Below are positions 52,641 to 64,000 of a stretch of 64,000 nt of DNA, piece after piece. The notes under the pieces are model-generated. The model was not told the DNA's origin, did no database searches, and saw only the letters and a program-made list of their open reading frames with translations. The stretch comes from Paucibacter sp963740455. GTDB lineage: Bacteria; Pseudomonadota; Gammaproteobacteria; Burkholderiales; Burkholderiaceae_C. A program made the position numbers and the translations under genes. The stretch lies in assembly GCA_963740455.1 (NCBI GenBank), contig CAVUEF010000011.1:62001-126000 (forward strand), given 5' to 3'. Each line of letters starts with the position of its first letter. Within the stretch, counting starts at the first letter, position 1.

Positions 52641-52834
52641 CCACAGCGAGTTCGGGTGCCCGGCGTAGCGAATAAGAATTTCCCTGAGCGGAGCCGGGCA
52701 CCCGGACTCGCTGTGGCAGACAGTGGCGACGACATTGAAATCGAGAAGCGGATCGAGACGGCCGGATGCGGGCTTGCCCGCTACGTTCAGGAAATTTCTT
52801 ATTCACTTCGCGGGCAAGCCCACACCCGGCCGTC
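52641..52834. repeat. BIME-like pair of large inverted hairpins
   Basis: Hairpin 1: CCACAGCGAGTTCGGGTGCC at 52641 (arm to 52664) pairs with 52693-52716, 24 bases, one wobble. Hairpin 2: 52757-52781 pairs with 52810-52834, 25 bases, two wobbles. Each loop is 28 bases and the loops are imperfect reverse complements (share AGGAAATTTCTTATTC-like sequence), so the hairpins are inverted copies of one REP-like unit with diverged stems. The second ends seven bases before the LivM-like ATG. Confidence 0.85.
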
Positions 52835-52840
52835 AAGACC

Positions 52841-53818
52841 ATGAATGCGCCGACAATGAATCGCAGTTGGCTGGCTCCAAGCCTTGCCGCGCTGGCGCTG
52901 CTGGCGCTGCCCGCCGTGCTGTCGCCGTACCTGCAGGACCTGGTGGTGAAGATCGCCATCTACGCGGTGTTTGCGCTCAGCCTGGAGTTGCTGGTCGGCG
53001 TGACGGGGCTTGTGAGTCTGGGACACGCCGCGTATTTCGGCATCGGCGCTTATGTCACCGTGCTGGCCGCGGGCGACAGCGGCGGGTCGGTACCCGGTGT
53101 TGCGCTGCTGGCGGTAGCGGCCGCAGCGGGCTACGCGCTGTTGGTAGGCGCCTTGTGCCTGCGCACCAAAGGCGTCTACTTCATCATGGTGACCTTGGCA
53201 TTTGCGCAGATGGCCTATTTTGTGTTCCACGATGTCGGCTTTGCCGGTGGCAGCGACGGCATCTTTCTCTATGCCAAACCGGCGCTCGAGATCGCGGGCC
53301 GCAAGTGGCTGAACCTGGACGACAGTCGCCAACTTTATTTCACGGTGATGGCCACGCTGTTCTGCACTTATGCACTGTTGGCGCTGCTCAAGCGATCGCG
53401 CTTCGGTCATGCCTTGGCCGGCATCCGCGTGAACGAGCAACGCATGCGTGCGGCCGGTTTCTCCACCTACTTCTACAAGCTCGCGGCATTCGTGATCGCG
53501 GGGAGCATTGCGGGCCTGGCGGGTTTTCTGCTGGCGGTGAAGGACGGCGCCGTCAACCCAGAGTTGCTGAGCTGGCACGAGTCGGGCGCGGTGCTCTTGA
53601 TGTTGATACTGGGCGGCATCGGCAGCCTGCGCGGCGCAGTCATCGGCGCCGTGTCGTTCATCTTGCTCAAGGAGCTGTTCCAGCTTGAGTCGTTGCTGGG
53701 GGCGCTGGCCTCGCATTGGCAAATGACTTTGGGCCTGACCATCATCGCCTTTGTCGCGCTGCTGCCCAAGGGCCTGATCGGCCTGCGTGACCGCTTGCTC
53801 GGGGCCGTTCGTGGCTGA
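52841..53818 (+). CDS. branched-chain-type ABC transporter permease (LivM-like)
   Basis: A 325-residue permease with about nine hydrophobic segments and LivM features (LVGVTGLVSLGHAAYFGIGA early, LILGGIGSLRGAVIGAV late). ATG 52841 is chosen since longer frames would run through the REP-like hairpins; ATG 52856 is a second choice. The usual Shine-Dalgarno position is occupied by the arm of a strong hairpin, so its translation could be limited. Confidence 0.88.
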   Translation: MNAPTMNRSWLAPSLAALALLALPAVLSPYLQDLVVKIAIYAVFALSLELLVGVTGLVSLGHAAYFGIGAYVTVLAAGDSGGSVPGVALLAVAAAAGYALLVGALCLRTKGVYFIMVTLAFAQMAYFVFHDVGFAGGSDGIFLYAKPALEIAGRKWLNLDDSRQLYFTVMATLFCTYALLALLKRSRFGHALAGIRVNEQRMRAAGFSTYFYKLAAFVIAGSIAGLAGFLLAVKDGAVNPELLSWHESGAVLLMLILGGIGSLRGAVIGAVSFILLKELFQLESLLGALASHWQMTLGLTIIAFVALLPKGLIGLRDRLLGAVRG

Positions 53819-54563
53819 GCCGCTGCTGCGCACGATCGCCGTGTCGCGACGCTTCGGCGGTGTGATCGCCGTCGATCAGGTGTCGCTGGAGCTGCATGTC
53901 GGCGAAGTGCATGCGGTGATTGGCACCAATGGCGCGGGCAAATCGACCTTGATCAATATGCTGTCGGGCGAATTACCCGCCAGTGGCGGGCGCATCGAGT
54001 TCGACGGGCAGGACATCGGCCGCTGGTCGACGCCGCAGCGCGCGCGCGCCGGCATCGGACGCAGCTTCCAGCGCACCACCATCTTTCCATCTTTCAGCGT
54101 GTTCGAGAACTGCCGCCTGTGCGCGCAGGCTGCCGCGCCGCGCGCCTGGGCGGTCTGGCAGGGCGCGCAGCATTGCGAGATCAGTACGCAGGCCGCGCAC
54201 CGCGCCTTGCAGGCCACCGGCCTGGTGGCCGAAGCGCAGCGACCAGCCGGCTTGCTCAGCCACGGCGCGCAGCGGCAGTTGGAGATCGCGATGTGCCTGG
54301 CCACCCAGCCGCGCGTGCTGCTGCTCGACGAGCCGCTGGCAGGCATGGGGGCCGAGGAGACCGGCCGCATGCTGGCGCTGCTGTCCGAGCTGAAGCGCAG
54401 CCACGCGGTGCTGCTGGTGGAGCACGATATGGACGCAGTGTTTCGCATTGCTGATCGCATCACGGTGATGGTGAACGGCGCCGTCATCGCCAGCGATGTG
54501 CCGGATCGCATCCGCTCCAACGCGCAAGTGCAGCTCGCCTACCTTGGCGACGAGTACACCTAG
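53811..54563 (+). CDS. ABC transporter ATP-binding protein (LivG-like)
   Basis: A 250-residue ATPase. Walker A is GTNGAGKSTLINMLSG (about residues 36-51), signature LLSHGAQRQLEIAM (HGAQ instead of SGGQ), Walker B VLLLDEPLAGMG, and a C-terminal His in EHDMDAVFRIADR. I start at GTG 53811, overlapping livM by eight bases. LivG-type ATPases pair with LivF. The changed signature is within the usual range for this family (often SHGEQ). Confidence 0.9.
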   Translation: MAEPLLRTIAVSRRFGGVIAVDQVSLELHVGEVHAVIGTNGAGKSTLINMLSGELPASGGRIEFDGQDIGRWSTPQRARAGIGRSFQRTTIFPSFSVFENCRLCAQAAAPRAWAVWQGAQHCEISTQAAHRALQATGLVAEAQRPAGLLSHGAQRQLEIAMCLATQPRVLLLDEPLAGMGAEETGRMLALLSELKRSHAVLLVEHDMDAVFRIADRITVMVNGAVIASDVPDRIRSNAQVQLAYLGDEYT

Positions 54564-54575
54564 GGGACTTTGGCG

Positions 54576-55277
<702 letters not shown>

Positions 55278-55393
55278 CAAGGCCGTGCAAGGCAGGCGCG
55301 AACGTCACCGCGCGCCTATCCGCTCGACCGCAGCGAGTTGTCACAGGCAATTGGCCGAGCGAGCTGACTGCGCCCCCGCAAGGGCGCCGAGCC

Positions 55394-56926
55394 TCAAGCC
55401 ACCGTGACAGCAATCTTGCCGATCCTGGCCTGCCATTCCTTTGGGCCGGTGTCGTGCACGCTGGTGCCCTTGGCGTCGACTGCGACCGTGACAGGCATGT
55501 CCTTCACGTCGAATTCGTAGATCGCCTCCATCCCGAGGTCGGCAAAGCCCACGACCTTGGCGCCCTTGATGGCCTTGGCCACCAGGTAGGCGGCGCCGCC
55601 CACCGCCATCAGGTAGGCGGAGGCGTGGCGCTTGATCGATTCGATGGCGACCGGGCCGCGCTCGGCCTTGCCGATCATCGAGATCAAGCCGGTTTTCTCC
55701 AACATCATGTCGGTGAACTTGTCCATGCGCGTGGCGGTGGTCGGGCCCGCCGGGCCCATCACTTCGTCGCGCACCGGATCGACCGGGCCGACGTAGTAGA
55801 TGACGCGGTTCGTGAAGTCCACTGGCAGCGGCTCACCCTTGGCCAGCAGCTCCTGAATGCGCTTGTGCGCGGCGTCGCGGCCGGTCAGCATCTTACCGTT
55901 CAAGAGTAGCGTCTCGCCGGGCTTCCAGCTGGCGACCTCGGCCTTGGTCAGGGTGTCGAGATTAACGCTGCGGCTCTTCTGGTGGTCGGGTGTCCATTGC
56001 ACCTTGGGCCACAGGTCGAGGCTGGGCGGCTCCAGATAGGCCGGGCCCGAACCGTCGAGCACGAAGTGCGCGTGGCGCGTGGCCGCGCAGTTTGGAATCA
56101 TCGCCACCGGCTTGCCTGCGGCGTGCGTCGGGTAGGTCTTGATCTTCACGTCGAGCACCGTGGTCAGGCCGCCCAGGCCTTGCGCGCCGATGCCCAGCGC
56201 ATTCACTTTTTCGTAGATCTCGATGCGCAGCTCTTCGAGCTTGTTCTGCGGGCCGCGCGCCAGCAGCTCGAACATGTCGATGTCGTCCATCAAGGACTGC
56301 TTGGCCAGCAGCACGGCCTTCTCGGCGGTGCCGCCCACGCCGATGCCCAGCATCCCCGGCGGACACCAGCCGGCGCCCATCGTCGGCACGGTCTTGAGCA
56401 CCCAGTCGACCACGGAGTCGCTCGGGTTCATCATCACCAGCTTGCTCTTGTTCTCGGAGCCGCCGCCCTTGGCCGCCACACCGACCTCGACCGTGTTGCC
56501 GGGCACCAGCTCCATATTGACGACTGCCGGCGTGTTGTCCTTGCTGTTGTTGCGCAGGAAGAGCGGGTCGAGCAAGACCGAGGCACGCAGCTTGTTGTCG
56601 GGGTTCAGGTAGGCGCGGCGCACGCCTTCGTCCACTGCCTCCTGCACCGAGCCGGCAAATCCTTCGAAGCGCACGTCCATGCCGATTTTCAGGAACACGT
56701 TGACGATGCCGGTGTCCTGACACAGTGGCCGGTGGCCTTCGGCGCACATGCGGCTGTTGGTCAGGATTTGCGCGATGGCGTCCTTCGCGGCCGGGCTTTG
56801 CTCGCGCTCGTAGGCACGCGCCAGGTGGGCGATGTAGTCGGCCGGGTGGTAGTAGCTGATGTATTGCAGCGCGGCGGCGATGCTTTCGACAAAGTCCGCG
56901 TACTTGATGGTGGTGGTCGTGCTCAT
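55394..56926 (-). CDS. fumarate hydratase, class I ([4Fe-4S], FumA/B type)
   Basis: A 510-residue iron-sulfur fumarase converting fumarate to malate in the TCA cycle. Cys residues for the cluster appear in RPLCQDTGIVNVF (about residue 77), GAGWCPPGMLGIGVGG (about 196) and MIPNCAATRHAHF (about 290). The C-terminal beta domain with VYYVGPVDPVRDEVMGPAGP-like sequence is present. The class is oxygen-sensitive. ATG 56926 begins MSTTTTIKYADF. It diverges from nhaA with a 148-base gap. Confidence 0.93.
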   Translation of the reverse strand: MSTTTTIKYADFVESIAAALQYISYYHPADYIAHLARAYEREQSPAAKDAIAQILTNSRMCAEGHRPLCQDTGIVNVFLKIGMDVRFEGFAGSVQEAVDEGVRRAYLNPDNKLRASVLLDPLFLRNNSKDNTPAVVNMELVPGNTVEVGVAAKGGGSENKSKLVMMNPSDSVVDWVLKTVPTMGAGWCPPGMLGIGVGGTAEKAVLLAKQSLMDDIDMFELLARGPQNKLEELRIEIYEKVNALGIGAQGLGGLTTVLDVKIKTYPTHAAGKPVAMIPNCAATRHAHFVLDGSGPAYLEPPSLDLWPKVQWTPDHQKSRSVNLDTLTKAEVASWKPGETLLLNGKMLTGRDAAHKRIQELLAKGEPLPVDFTNRVIYYVGPVDPVRDEVMGPAGPTTATRMDKFTDMMLEKTGLISMIGKAERGPVAIESIKRHASAYLMAVGGAAYLVAKAIKGAKVVGFADLGMEAIYEFDVKDMPVTVAVDAKGTSVHDTGPKEWQARIGKIAVTVA

Positions 56927-57074
56927 GACGGGTGCTCGAGGTTGCAAAGAATGGCTTGAGGCTGCCACGGTTTGGGTCGGTTAGGCTAGCCGCTTGTGTG
57001 TGAACTTTGTCCGCGCTCAAGGTATACGTGGGCAGCGACGCGGTGGTTCAAGTGTACTTAACAGGATTCATTGC

Positions 57075-58241
57075 ATGACCGACACATTCAAGCGTTTCTT
57101 TGCCAACGAATCGATGGGCGGCATCGTGCTCGCGCTGGCCGCCTTGGCCGCACTGGTCATCAGCAATTCGCCCTGGGCCGCGGCCTACCTTGATTTCGTG
57201 CAGCTGCCCGGCGAGCTTCGCATCGGAACGGACTGGCTCGTGCTCAGCAAACCCATGGTGGTGTGGGTCAACGACTTGTGGATGGCGGTGTTCTTCTTTC
57301 TCGTCGGACTCGAGATCAAACGCGAGCTCGTCGAAGGCGAGTTGGCGAGCCGCGCCCAAGCCCTCTTGCCTGCCGCCGCGGCGCTGGGGGGCATGGTCGC
57401 GCCCGCCTTGATCTATGCCGCCATCAATCATGCCGATACGGTGGCCTTGCGGGGCTGGGCGATACCGGCGGCCACCGACATCGCGTTTGCGGTGGGCATC
57501 GTGATGCTGCTGGGTTCACGTGTGCCGATGTCCTTGAAGATCTTTCTCACGGCAGTGGCCATCATCGACGACCTGGGCGCCATCGTCGTGATTGCGCTGT
57601 TCTACACGCAGGAGCTGTCCGCGCCAATGCTGGTAGCTTCGAGCGTGGGTCTGGCAGCGCTGTTCGCGCTGAACCGCTGCGGCGTGACACGCGTCGATGT
57701 GTACGTGCTGGTGGGCCTGCTGCTGTGGTTTTGCGTGCTCAAGTCGGGCGTGCATGCGACGCTGGCGGGGGTGGCCACAGCGCTGGCCGTGCCGATGCGC
57801 GACAAGCAAGGCCACTCGCCGCTGGAGGCGGTCGAGCATGGACTACAACCCTGGGTGGCGTTTGGCATCCTGCCCTTGTTTGCGTTCAGCAACGCCGGCG
57901 TCTCGCTGGCCGGGTTGAGCTTCTCGGCCTTGCTTGAGCCGATTCCACTGGGCATTGCCGCGGGTCTGGTGCTGGGCAAGGTGATCGGCGTGTTCGGCAC
58001 GTCGTGGTTGCTGATCCGGCTGGGCTGGGCGCAGCGTCCGGCAGACGCCGACTGGCGGCAGTTCATCGGCGTGTGCGTGCTGTGCGGGATCGGTTTCACG
58101 ATGAGCTTGTTCATCGGCGGCCTGGCTTTCGCCGGACTCGACGCAAGCTATGAGACTAGCGTCAAGCTCGGCGTGATTGGCGGCTCGGTGCTGGCCGGTA
58201 TGCTGGGAGCCTTGATACTTGTACGCGCGGCCAAACCGTGA
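57075..58241 (+). CDS. nhaA: Na+/H+ antiporter NhaA
   Basis: A 388-residue antiporter, the same length as E. coli NhaA, trading Na+ for H+ across the inner membrane. The start MTDTFKRFFANESMGGIVLA fits the family. The two ion-binding Asp residues are in VAIIDDLGAIVVIALFY (about residue 158), and the late GIGFTMSLFIGGLAF segment is intact. ATG 57075 is supported by alignment-like similarity at the N-terminus more than by a ribosome site. Confidence 0.95.
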   Translation: MTDTFKRFFANESMGGIVLALAALAALVISNSPWAAAYLDFVQLPGELRIGTDWLVLSKPMVVWVNDLWMAVFFFLVGLEIKRELVEGELASRAQALLPAAAALGGMVAPALIYAAINHADTVALRGWAIPAATDIAFAVGIVMLLGSRVPMSLKIFLTAVAIIDDLGAIVVIALFYTQELSAPMLVASSVGLAALFALNRCGVTRVDVYVLVGLLLWFCVLKSGVHATLAGVATALAVPMRDKQGHSPLEAVEHGLQPWVAFGILPLFAFSNAGVSLAGLSFSALLEPIPLGIAAGLVLGKVIGVFGTSWLLIRLGWAQRPADADWRQFIGVCVLCGIGFTMSLFIGGLAFAGLDASYETSVKLGVIGGSVLAGMLGALILVRAAKP

Positions 58242-58308
58242 CAGCGCGTCAATGCCTTGTCGGATTCGCCCAGTGGCCCCTTTCTGCATTGAGGCCGCGA
58301 CGCAGTCG

Positions 58309-58654
58309 CTATTGAGAATTCCAAAATTCATGACAAGGTTGTTGGTGGGCAGGAGGATGCGGCACTCTGCTCCGCGAATGTCCTCCGCCCTGCGGGCTCC
58401 CCCTTTATTTCGCTGCGCAGAGCACCCCATCCTGCTGCTTGGCAAAGCGGTCGGTATGCGCGCCGAAATACCGATACCGCTGCGCCAAGAAGACTGGGTA
58501 AGTGACGTAGTGAGGTAAAGGAGGAGCCCGTAGGGCGGGGGACACGAACGCAGTTACTTGCCCAGCCTTCTTGGCATCATGCGCGCACCAGGAACCAGGT
58601 GACTGAAAGGTGGCCTCGGCAGAAGAGTGTCGTGATTTATGAAGAGATCAATAG
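58309..58654. repeat. 346-bp structured repeat element, copy 2 (inverted relative to copy 1)
   Basis: This occupies most of the 474-base gap between nhaA and the YqhA-family gene. It is bounded by CTATTGA and TCAATAG, an exact 7-base terminal inverted repeat. It has the same three stem-loops as copy 1 at 44958-45303, in opposite orientation, with about 97% identity. A 68-codon open frame runs through both copies but is not convincing as a gene. Confidence 0.9.
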
Positions 58655-58715
58655 GCGGGCGTAGCGTGTTTCGTCAGGCGTCAAGGCCCAGGCAATCAGA
58701 CCTTCCTGCCGGGCC

Positions 58716-59363
58716 TCAGTGCTTGGCTTGCTGGGCTGTTGACGACCCGGCGAGAAGCCTGTCGGTGCCGGCAACGGCCAGCGCAGACAACAAGAACGTG
58801 ATGTGGATCGCGGTCTGCCAGAACAAGGTCTTCTCATCGTAGTTGCTGGCGTTGATGAAGGTCTTGAGCAGGTGGATGGAACTGATGCCGATGATGGCCG
58901 TGGAGAGTTTGACCTTCAGCACCGAAGCATTCACATGGCTGAGCCATTCGGGCTGGTCGGGATGCCCCTCGAGATCCATGCGCGACACGAAGGTCTCGTA
59001 GCCGCCGATGATTACCATGATCAGCAGATTGGAAATCATCACCACGTCGATCAGTCCCAGCACGACCAGCATGATGATGGTCTCGCTGAGCTTCTTGATG
59101 GGTTCGTAGCCAGTCGTTTGCCCTGCAGCATCCACAATGGCAGTGCCTTTGTAGCCCAAGCCATAGATCAGGCTTGCCAGCGCGTCCTGATTGCCGAAAG
59201 CCGCTTCGATCAGGTGCGCCAGTTCGACCCAGAAGTGAAATACGTAAACGCCTTGCGCCAGTATCAGGCCCAGATACAGCGGCAGCTGCAGCCAGCGGCT
59301 CATGAAAATCAGATTGGGCAGGGGACGCAGCTTGGACGCGGGTCGTGGTGACGGGTCTGTCAT
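58716..59363 (-). CDS. YqhA/UPF0114 family membrane protein
   Basis: A 215-residue inner-membrane protein with four hydrophobic segments (about residues 27-50, 93-120, 150-170, 185-203). The conserved motifs LLIMVIIGGYETFVS and KLSTAIIGISSIHLLKTFI are typical of the UPF0114 (YqhA) family, whose function is unknown. Its neighbours (the 346-bp repeat and acs) do not suggest a role. Confidence 0.87.
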   Translation of the reverse strand: MTDPSPRPASKLRPLPNLIFMSRWLQLPLYLGLILAQGVYVFHFWVELAHLIEAAFGNQDALASLIYGLGYKGTAIVDAAGQTTGYEPIKKLSETIIMLVVLGLIDVVMISNLLIMVIIGGYETFVSRMDLEGHPDQPEWLSHVNASVLKVKLSTAIIGISSIHLLKTFINASNYDEKTLFWQTAIHITFLLSALAVAGTDRLLAGSSTAQQAKH

Positions 59364-59609
59364 GAGTGGGCGGCTCTGGTTGGGGCAACGGACAGCGATT
59401 CTAGTTCGCGGTCCCGGGTAAATACCTGGAGGCGCGAGGGTGTGAACCTGGTACAGATCAGCAGCTTGGCCCGGTTTCGCTCTAGAGTAAGGGCTTCGTC
59501 AGAGAATGACGCCACAGTCGGTGCTTCGATTGATGCCAGCGTGTCGATGACGCTGGTCGCTTCTTGCCACGACTGGAACAGGTCATGCATAACAGCCAGG
59601 AGACAGAGA

Positions 59610-61559
<1,950 letters not shown>

Positions 61560-61785
61560 GAGGCAAGTGGATAGGGCGTCACTGTTTCATGATGAGACCG
61601 GGTTCGGGGAGTACTCATGTCGCGCAGCGACGTGACGGACTCACCAAAATCCGGCCCTGCATGAGCGTGCTCAAACGCATCGACGGCACTGACTGTTTGA
61701 GCGCCCATTTGGCTTCGGGCACCGCCGGCGCGCTAGCGCAGACGCGCACCCGATCAGCGCAGTGCATGCGCGCGGATGGCAGCTG

Positions 61786-62673
61786 ATGGCGGCACCGGCG
61801 CTGGCACTGACCTGGCCTGTCGTGCTGCTCGTGCTGGCCGGCGCGGTACTGCACGCGGCGTGGAATGCGCTGGTCAAGTCCGGCGGCGACAAGGAAGTCA
61901 ATACCGCACTGGTGGATTTCATGGGAGCGCTGGTGGCGCTGCCGCTGCTGCTGATAGTGGGCGCGCCGCCGCCGCGGGCCTGGCCCTTCATTGCGGCGTC
62001 GCTGTGCGTGCATATCGGCTACTACACGGCGCTTGCCGGCGCCTACAAGCACGGCGAGCTGGGCCTGACCTATCCGATCATGCGCGGCTTCGCGCCGCTG
62101 CTGGTGGCCTTGGCCAGCGGCGTGTTCATCGGCGAAGCGCCCACGGCGATGGCGTGGCTCGGCATTGCCGGCATCACGCTGGGGGTGGCCCTGGTGGGCT
62201 TGTCGCGGCCGGCCGAGGCCTTGCACCACGGCAAGGCGCTGGTGTTCGCCTTCAGCAACGCAGTCATCATCGCGATGTATACGGTGATCGACGGTCTGGG
62301 CGTGCGCACCGCCACCGAGAGCGGCGCGCATGCGGCCCAGTACGTGATGCTCCTGTTTGTGGTCAACGGCTTGCCCTATCCGGCGCTGGTCTTGCTCAGG
62401 CGCGGCCCGCAAGGCCGGCGCGACATCCTGGCCTATGCCAGGAAGCGCTGGCCCGTGGCTGCTCTGGGCGGCAGCGCATCGATAGGCTCGTATGCGATTG
62501 CGCTGTGGGCCATGACACGTGCGCCGGTGGCATCGGTAGCGGCGCTGCGCGAGACCTCGGTCTTGTTCGCTGCGCTGCTGGGCTGTTGGCTGCTGAAAGA
62601 ACGATTCGGCGCGCAGCGGGCAATCGGCACGCTGGTCATCGTGGGCGGCGTGATGGCGCTGCGCCTGGCATGA
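61786..62673 (+). CDS. EamA-family (DMT) membrane transporter
   Basis: A 295-residue protein with ten hydrophobic segments in two EamA repeats (about residues 12-140 and 150-290). Typical family patterns include GAVLHAAWNALVKSGGD at the start and ALRETSVLFAALLGCWLLKE in the second half. Substrate unknown; DMT members export metabolites. I use ATG 61786; GTG/ATG options up to eight codons upstream exist. It precedes the flavoenzyme gene by 69 bases. Confidence 0.88.
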   Translation: MAAPALALTWPVVLLVLAGAVLHAAWNALVKSGGDKEVNTALVDFMGALVALPLLLIVGAPPPRAWPFIAASLCVHIGYYTALAGAYKHGELGLTYPIMRGFAPLLVALASGVFIGEAPTAMAWLGIAGITLGVALVGLSRPAEALHHGKALVFAFSNAVIIAMYTVIDGLGVRTATESGAHAAQYVMLLFVVNGLPYPALVLLRRGPQGRRDILAYARKRWPVAALGGSASIGSYAIALWAMTRAPVASVAALRETSVLFAALLGCWLLKERFGAQRAIGTLVIVGGVMALRLA

Positions 62674-62742
62674 AGCCCGCCGATAAGTCTTTCGGCAACC
62701 GCTTGGCGAGCATTGCCGCCGCGCTGTTGGGAGGGAGCAAAT

Positions 62743-63864
62743 ATGGAGCGAATTGACGCCGCGGTGATCGGGGCCGGTGTGGTCGGCTTGGCGGTGGGCC
62801 GCGCGCTGGCCAGGGCTGGAGTCGAGACCATCGTGCTGGAGCGCGCCAATGCCATCGGCACGGGGGTGAGCTCTCGCAATAGCGAAGTGATTCATGCCGG
62901 CCTGTACTACGCGCCGGGCTCGTTGAAGGCACGTCTGTGCCTGCGCGGCAGAGCGCTGCTTTACGCATATTGCGAACAGTCGAAGGTGGCACATCGGCGC
63001 TGCGGCAAGCTGGTGGTGGCCACTGATGACGATCAGTTTGATGGCCTGGCGGCGCTGCAGACCAAGGCCCGCGCGAACGGCGTCGATGATCTGCGCTTCT
63101 TGAGCGCGGCCGAGGCCATCGCCTTGGAGCCCGAACTGCATTGCGTGGGCGCGCTGTTGTCGCCGTCCACCGGAATTGTCGACAGCCACGGCCTGATGCT
63201 GTCGCTGCAGGGCGATCTGGAGCGCGCCGGGGGCGTCTTGGCGCTGTGTTCGCCGGTCGAGGCTATTGTCTGCGGCGGCGAGGGTCATGTCTTGCGGGTG
63301 GGCGGCGACGAGGCCATGGAGCTGCACGCGCGCTATGTGATCAATGCCGCGGGTCTGTTTGCGCCGCAGCTGGCGGCGCGCACGCGCGGACTCGCGTCGG
63401 CGCATTTCCCGACCGCGCACTTCAGCAAGGGCAGCTACTTTGCACTCGCCGGCAGAGCACCGTTCAAGCGCTTGATCTATCCGTTGCCGCAGGACAGCTG
63501 GTTGGGCGTACATCTGACGCTTGACCTGGCTGGCCAGGCGCGCTTCGGACCCGACGCGCAGTGGCTGGCCGACGCCACCGACCCAGGCCGAATCGACTAC
63601 GGCGTCGATCCGGTCCGGGGCCTTGGCTTTTACGCCGATGTGCGCCGCTACTGGCCGGGCCTGCCCGACGGCGCACTGCACGCCGCCTACGCCGGCGTGC
63701 GGCCCAAGATCCACGGTCCTGGCGAAGTCGCGCCGGACTTTCGCATCGACGGCCCGGCACGGCACGGCGTGCCCGGTCTGGTCAATCTGCTTGGCATCGA
63801 GTCGCCCGGCCTGACCAGCTGCCTTGCCATCGCCGAGGAGGTATTGCGCAGGCTGGGGCTTTAG
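62743..63864 (+). CDS. FAD-dependent oxidoreductase, L-2-hydroxyglutarate oxidase/dehydrogenase-like
   Basis: A 373-residue DAO-family flavoprotein. N-terminal FAD-binding AAVIGAGVVGLAVGRALA (about residues 5-22) and the Arg/Asn motif SSRNSEVIHAGLYYAPGS, characteristic of the LhgO/L2HGDH group, are clear; C-terminal YAGVRPKIHGPGE and LLGIESPGLTSCLAIA complete the family pattern. Related enzymes oxidise L-2-hydroxyglutarate, but other 2-hydroxy acids are possible. ATG 62743 follows GGGAGGG. Confidence 0.88.
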   Translation: MERIDAAVIGAGVVGLAVGRALARAGVETIVLERANAIGTGVSSRNSEVIHAGLYYAPGSLKARLCLRGRALLYAYCEQSKVAHRRCGKLVVATDDDQFDGLAALQTKARANGVDDLRFLSAAEAIALEPELHCVGALLSPSTGIVDSHGLMLSLQGDLERAGGVLALCSPVEAIVCGGEGHVLRVGGDEAMELHARYVINAAGLFAPQLAARTRGLASAHFPTAHFSKGSYFALAGRAPFKRLIYPLPQDSWLGVHLTLDLAGQARFGPDAQWLADATDPGRIDYGVDPVRGLGFYADVRRYWPGLPDGALHAAYAGVRPKIHGPGEVAPDFRIDGPARHGVPGLVNLLGIESPGLTSCLAIAEEVLRRLGL

Positions 63865-63899
63865 AACTCCTTGTGCCGGCCATGCACTACGATGGCCGT

Positions 63900-64000
63900 A
63901 TGAAACTGCCCTTGTCCGTGCTCGATCTGGTCCCCGTGGAGTCGGGCGGCAGCGCCGCCGCTTCGGTGCGGCGTTGCGCCGAACTGGCGCAATTGGCCGA
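63900..64000 (+). CDS. luciferase-like (LLM class) flavin-dependent oxidoreductase, N-terminal fragment
   Basis: The gene starts at ATG 63900 and runs off the window end after about 33 residues. The start MKLPLSVLDLVPVESGGSAA followed by a RRCAELAQLA helix matches the N-terminus of LLM-family monooxygenases. Nothing more can be said from this much sequence. Confidence 0.7.
   Translation, partial: MKLPLSVLDLVPVESGGSAAASVRRCAELAQLA

Noticed and set aside
59360..59590. 76-codon minus frame upstream of the YqhA-family gene
   Set aside because: No recognisable features; it lies in the acs upstream region and lacks a convincing ribosome site.
61665..61705. Inverted repeat GCTCAAAC/GTTTGAGC after acs as a terminator
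   Set aside because: Short stem, long loop and no T run; too weak to call.
61615..63765. 716-codon minus frame across the EamA and flavoenzyme genes
   Set aside because: Spans two well-supported plus-strand genes and shows no domain-like sequence.

Overview
The window looks like chromosomal DNA of a high-GC betaproteobacterium, order Burkholderiales, possibly close to Comamonadaceae. I base this on gene content and order (ilvB-ilvH-ilvC-pssA-leuA; tig-clpP-clpX-lon; an ECF sigma/DUF3619/DUF3106/RDD cluster; the aerobic benzoyl-CoA box pathway with its BoxR regulator), not on a database search. I see no phage, integrase, IS transposase or CRISPR array. Almost all genes are ordinary, densely packed chromosomal genes, many overlapping by 1-4 bases.

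Layout. 1-4.0 kb: two membrane-only CPA2-type cation/proton antiporters enclosing a GCS2/YbdK carboxylate-amine ligase and a class I amidotransferase. 4.0-6.6 kb (minus): ECF sigma factor, DUF3619, DUF3106 and RDD proteins. 6.8-7.5 kb: an exported OB-fold-like protein. 7.6-14.1 kb: branched-chain amino acid block ilvB (frameshifted as read), ilvH, ilvC, pssA, leuA. Between these lie a tandem hairpin array and a leucine-rich leader peptide with an attenuator before leuA. 14.2-16.0 kb: PBP7-type endopeptidase and an IclR regulator. 16.1-19.2 kb (minus): hpnC-hpnD-hpnE for squalene. 19.2-23.7 kb: an RND efflux pump behind a consensus promoter and a palindromic operator. 23.8-29.9 kb: tRNA-Leu, trigger factor, ClpP, ClpX, Lon. 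30.0-30.3 kb: tRNA Gly-Cys-Gly. 30.4-33.9 kb: dsbB, ridA, comEC. 33.9-39.0 kb (minus): MoxR, DUF58, TgpA-type transglutaminase, MltB-like transglycosylase. 39.1-41.4 kb: HDAC-like amidohydrolase and MscS channel. 41.5-42.1 kb: a BrnT/BrnA toxin-antitoxin module.

42.1-55.3 kb is a benzoate catabolism island: boxA, boxB, boxC and boxR on minus; benzoate-CoA ligase, an alpha/beta hydrolase and a five-gene Liv-type ABC importer on plus. The logic is uptake, CoA activation, epoxidation (BoxAB), ring opening (BoxC), and control by a benzoyl-CoA-sensing repressor whose probable palindromic operator is visible. Four genes here (boxA, boxC, the ligase, the hydrolase) carry single-base frame disruptions. 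The rest is fumarase, NhaA, a YqhA-family membrane protein, acetyl-CoA synthetase, an EamA exporter, an L-2-hydroxyglutarate oxidase-like flavoenzyme and the start of a luciferase-like oxidoreductase.

The least-explained content is non-coding: (1) a ~45-48 bp hairpin repeat family in two operon gaps whose stem sequences differ but still pair; (2) a 346-bp palindromic element present twice in opposite orientation, one copy inserted inside that hairpin array; (3) a two-hairpin BIME-like unit between the Liv permease genes; (4) a leuA attenuator whose leader peptide may be translated from a nearly leaderless transcript.
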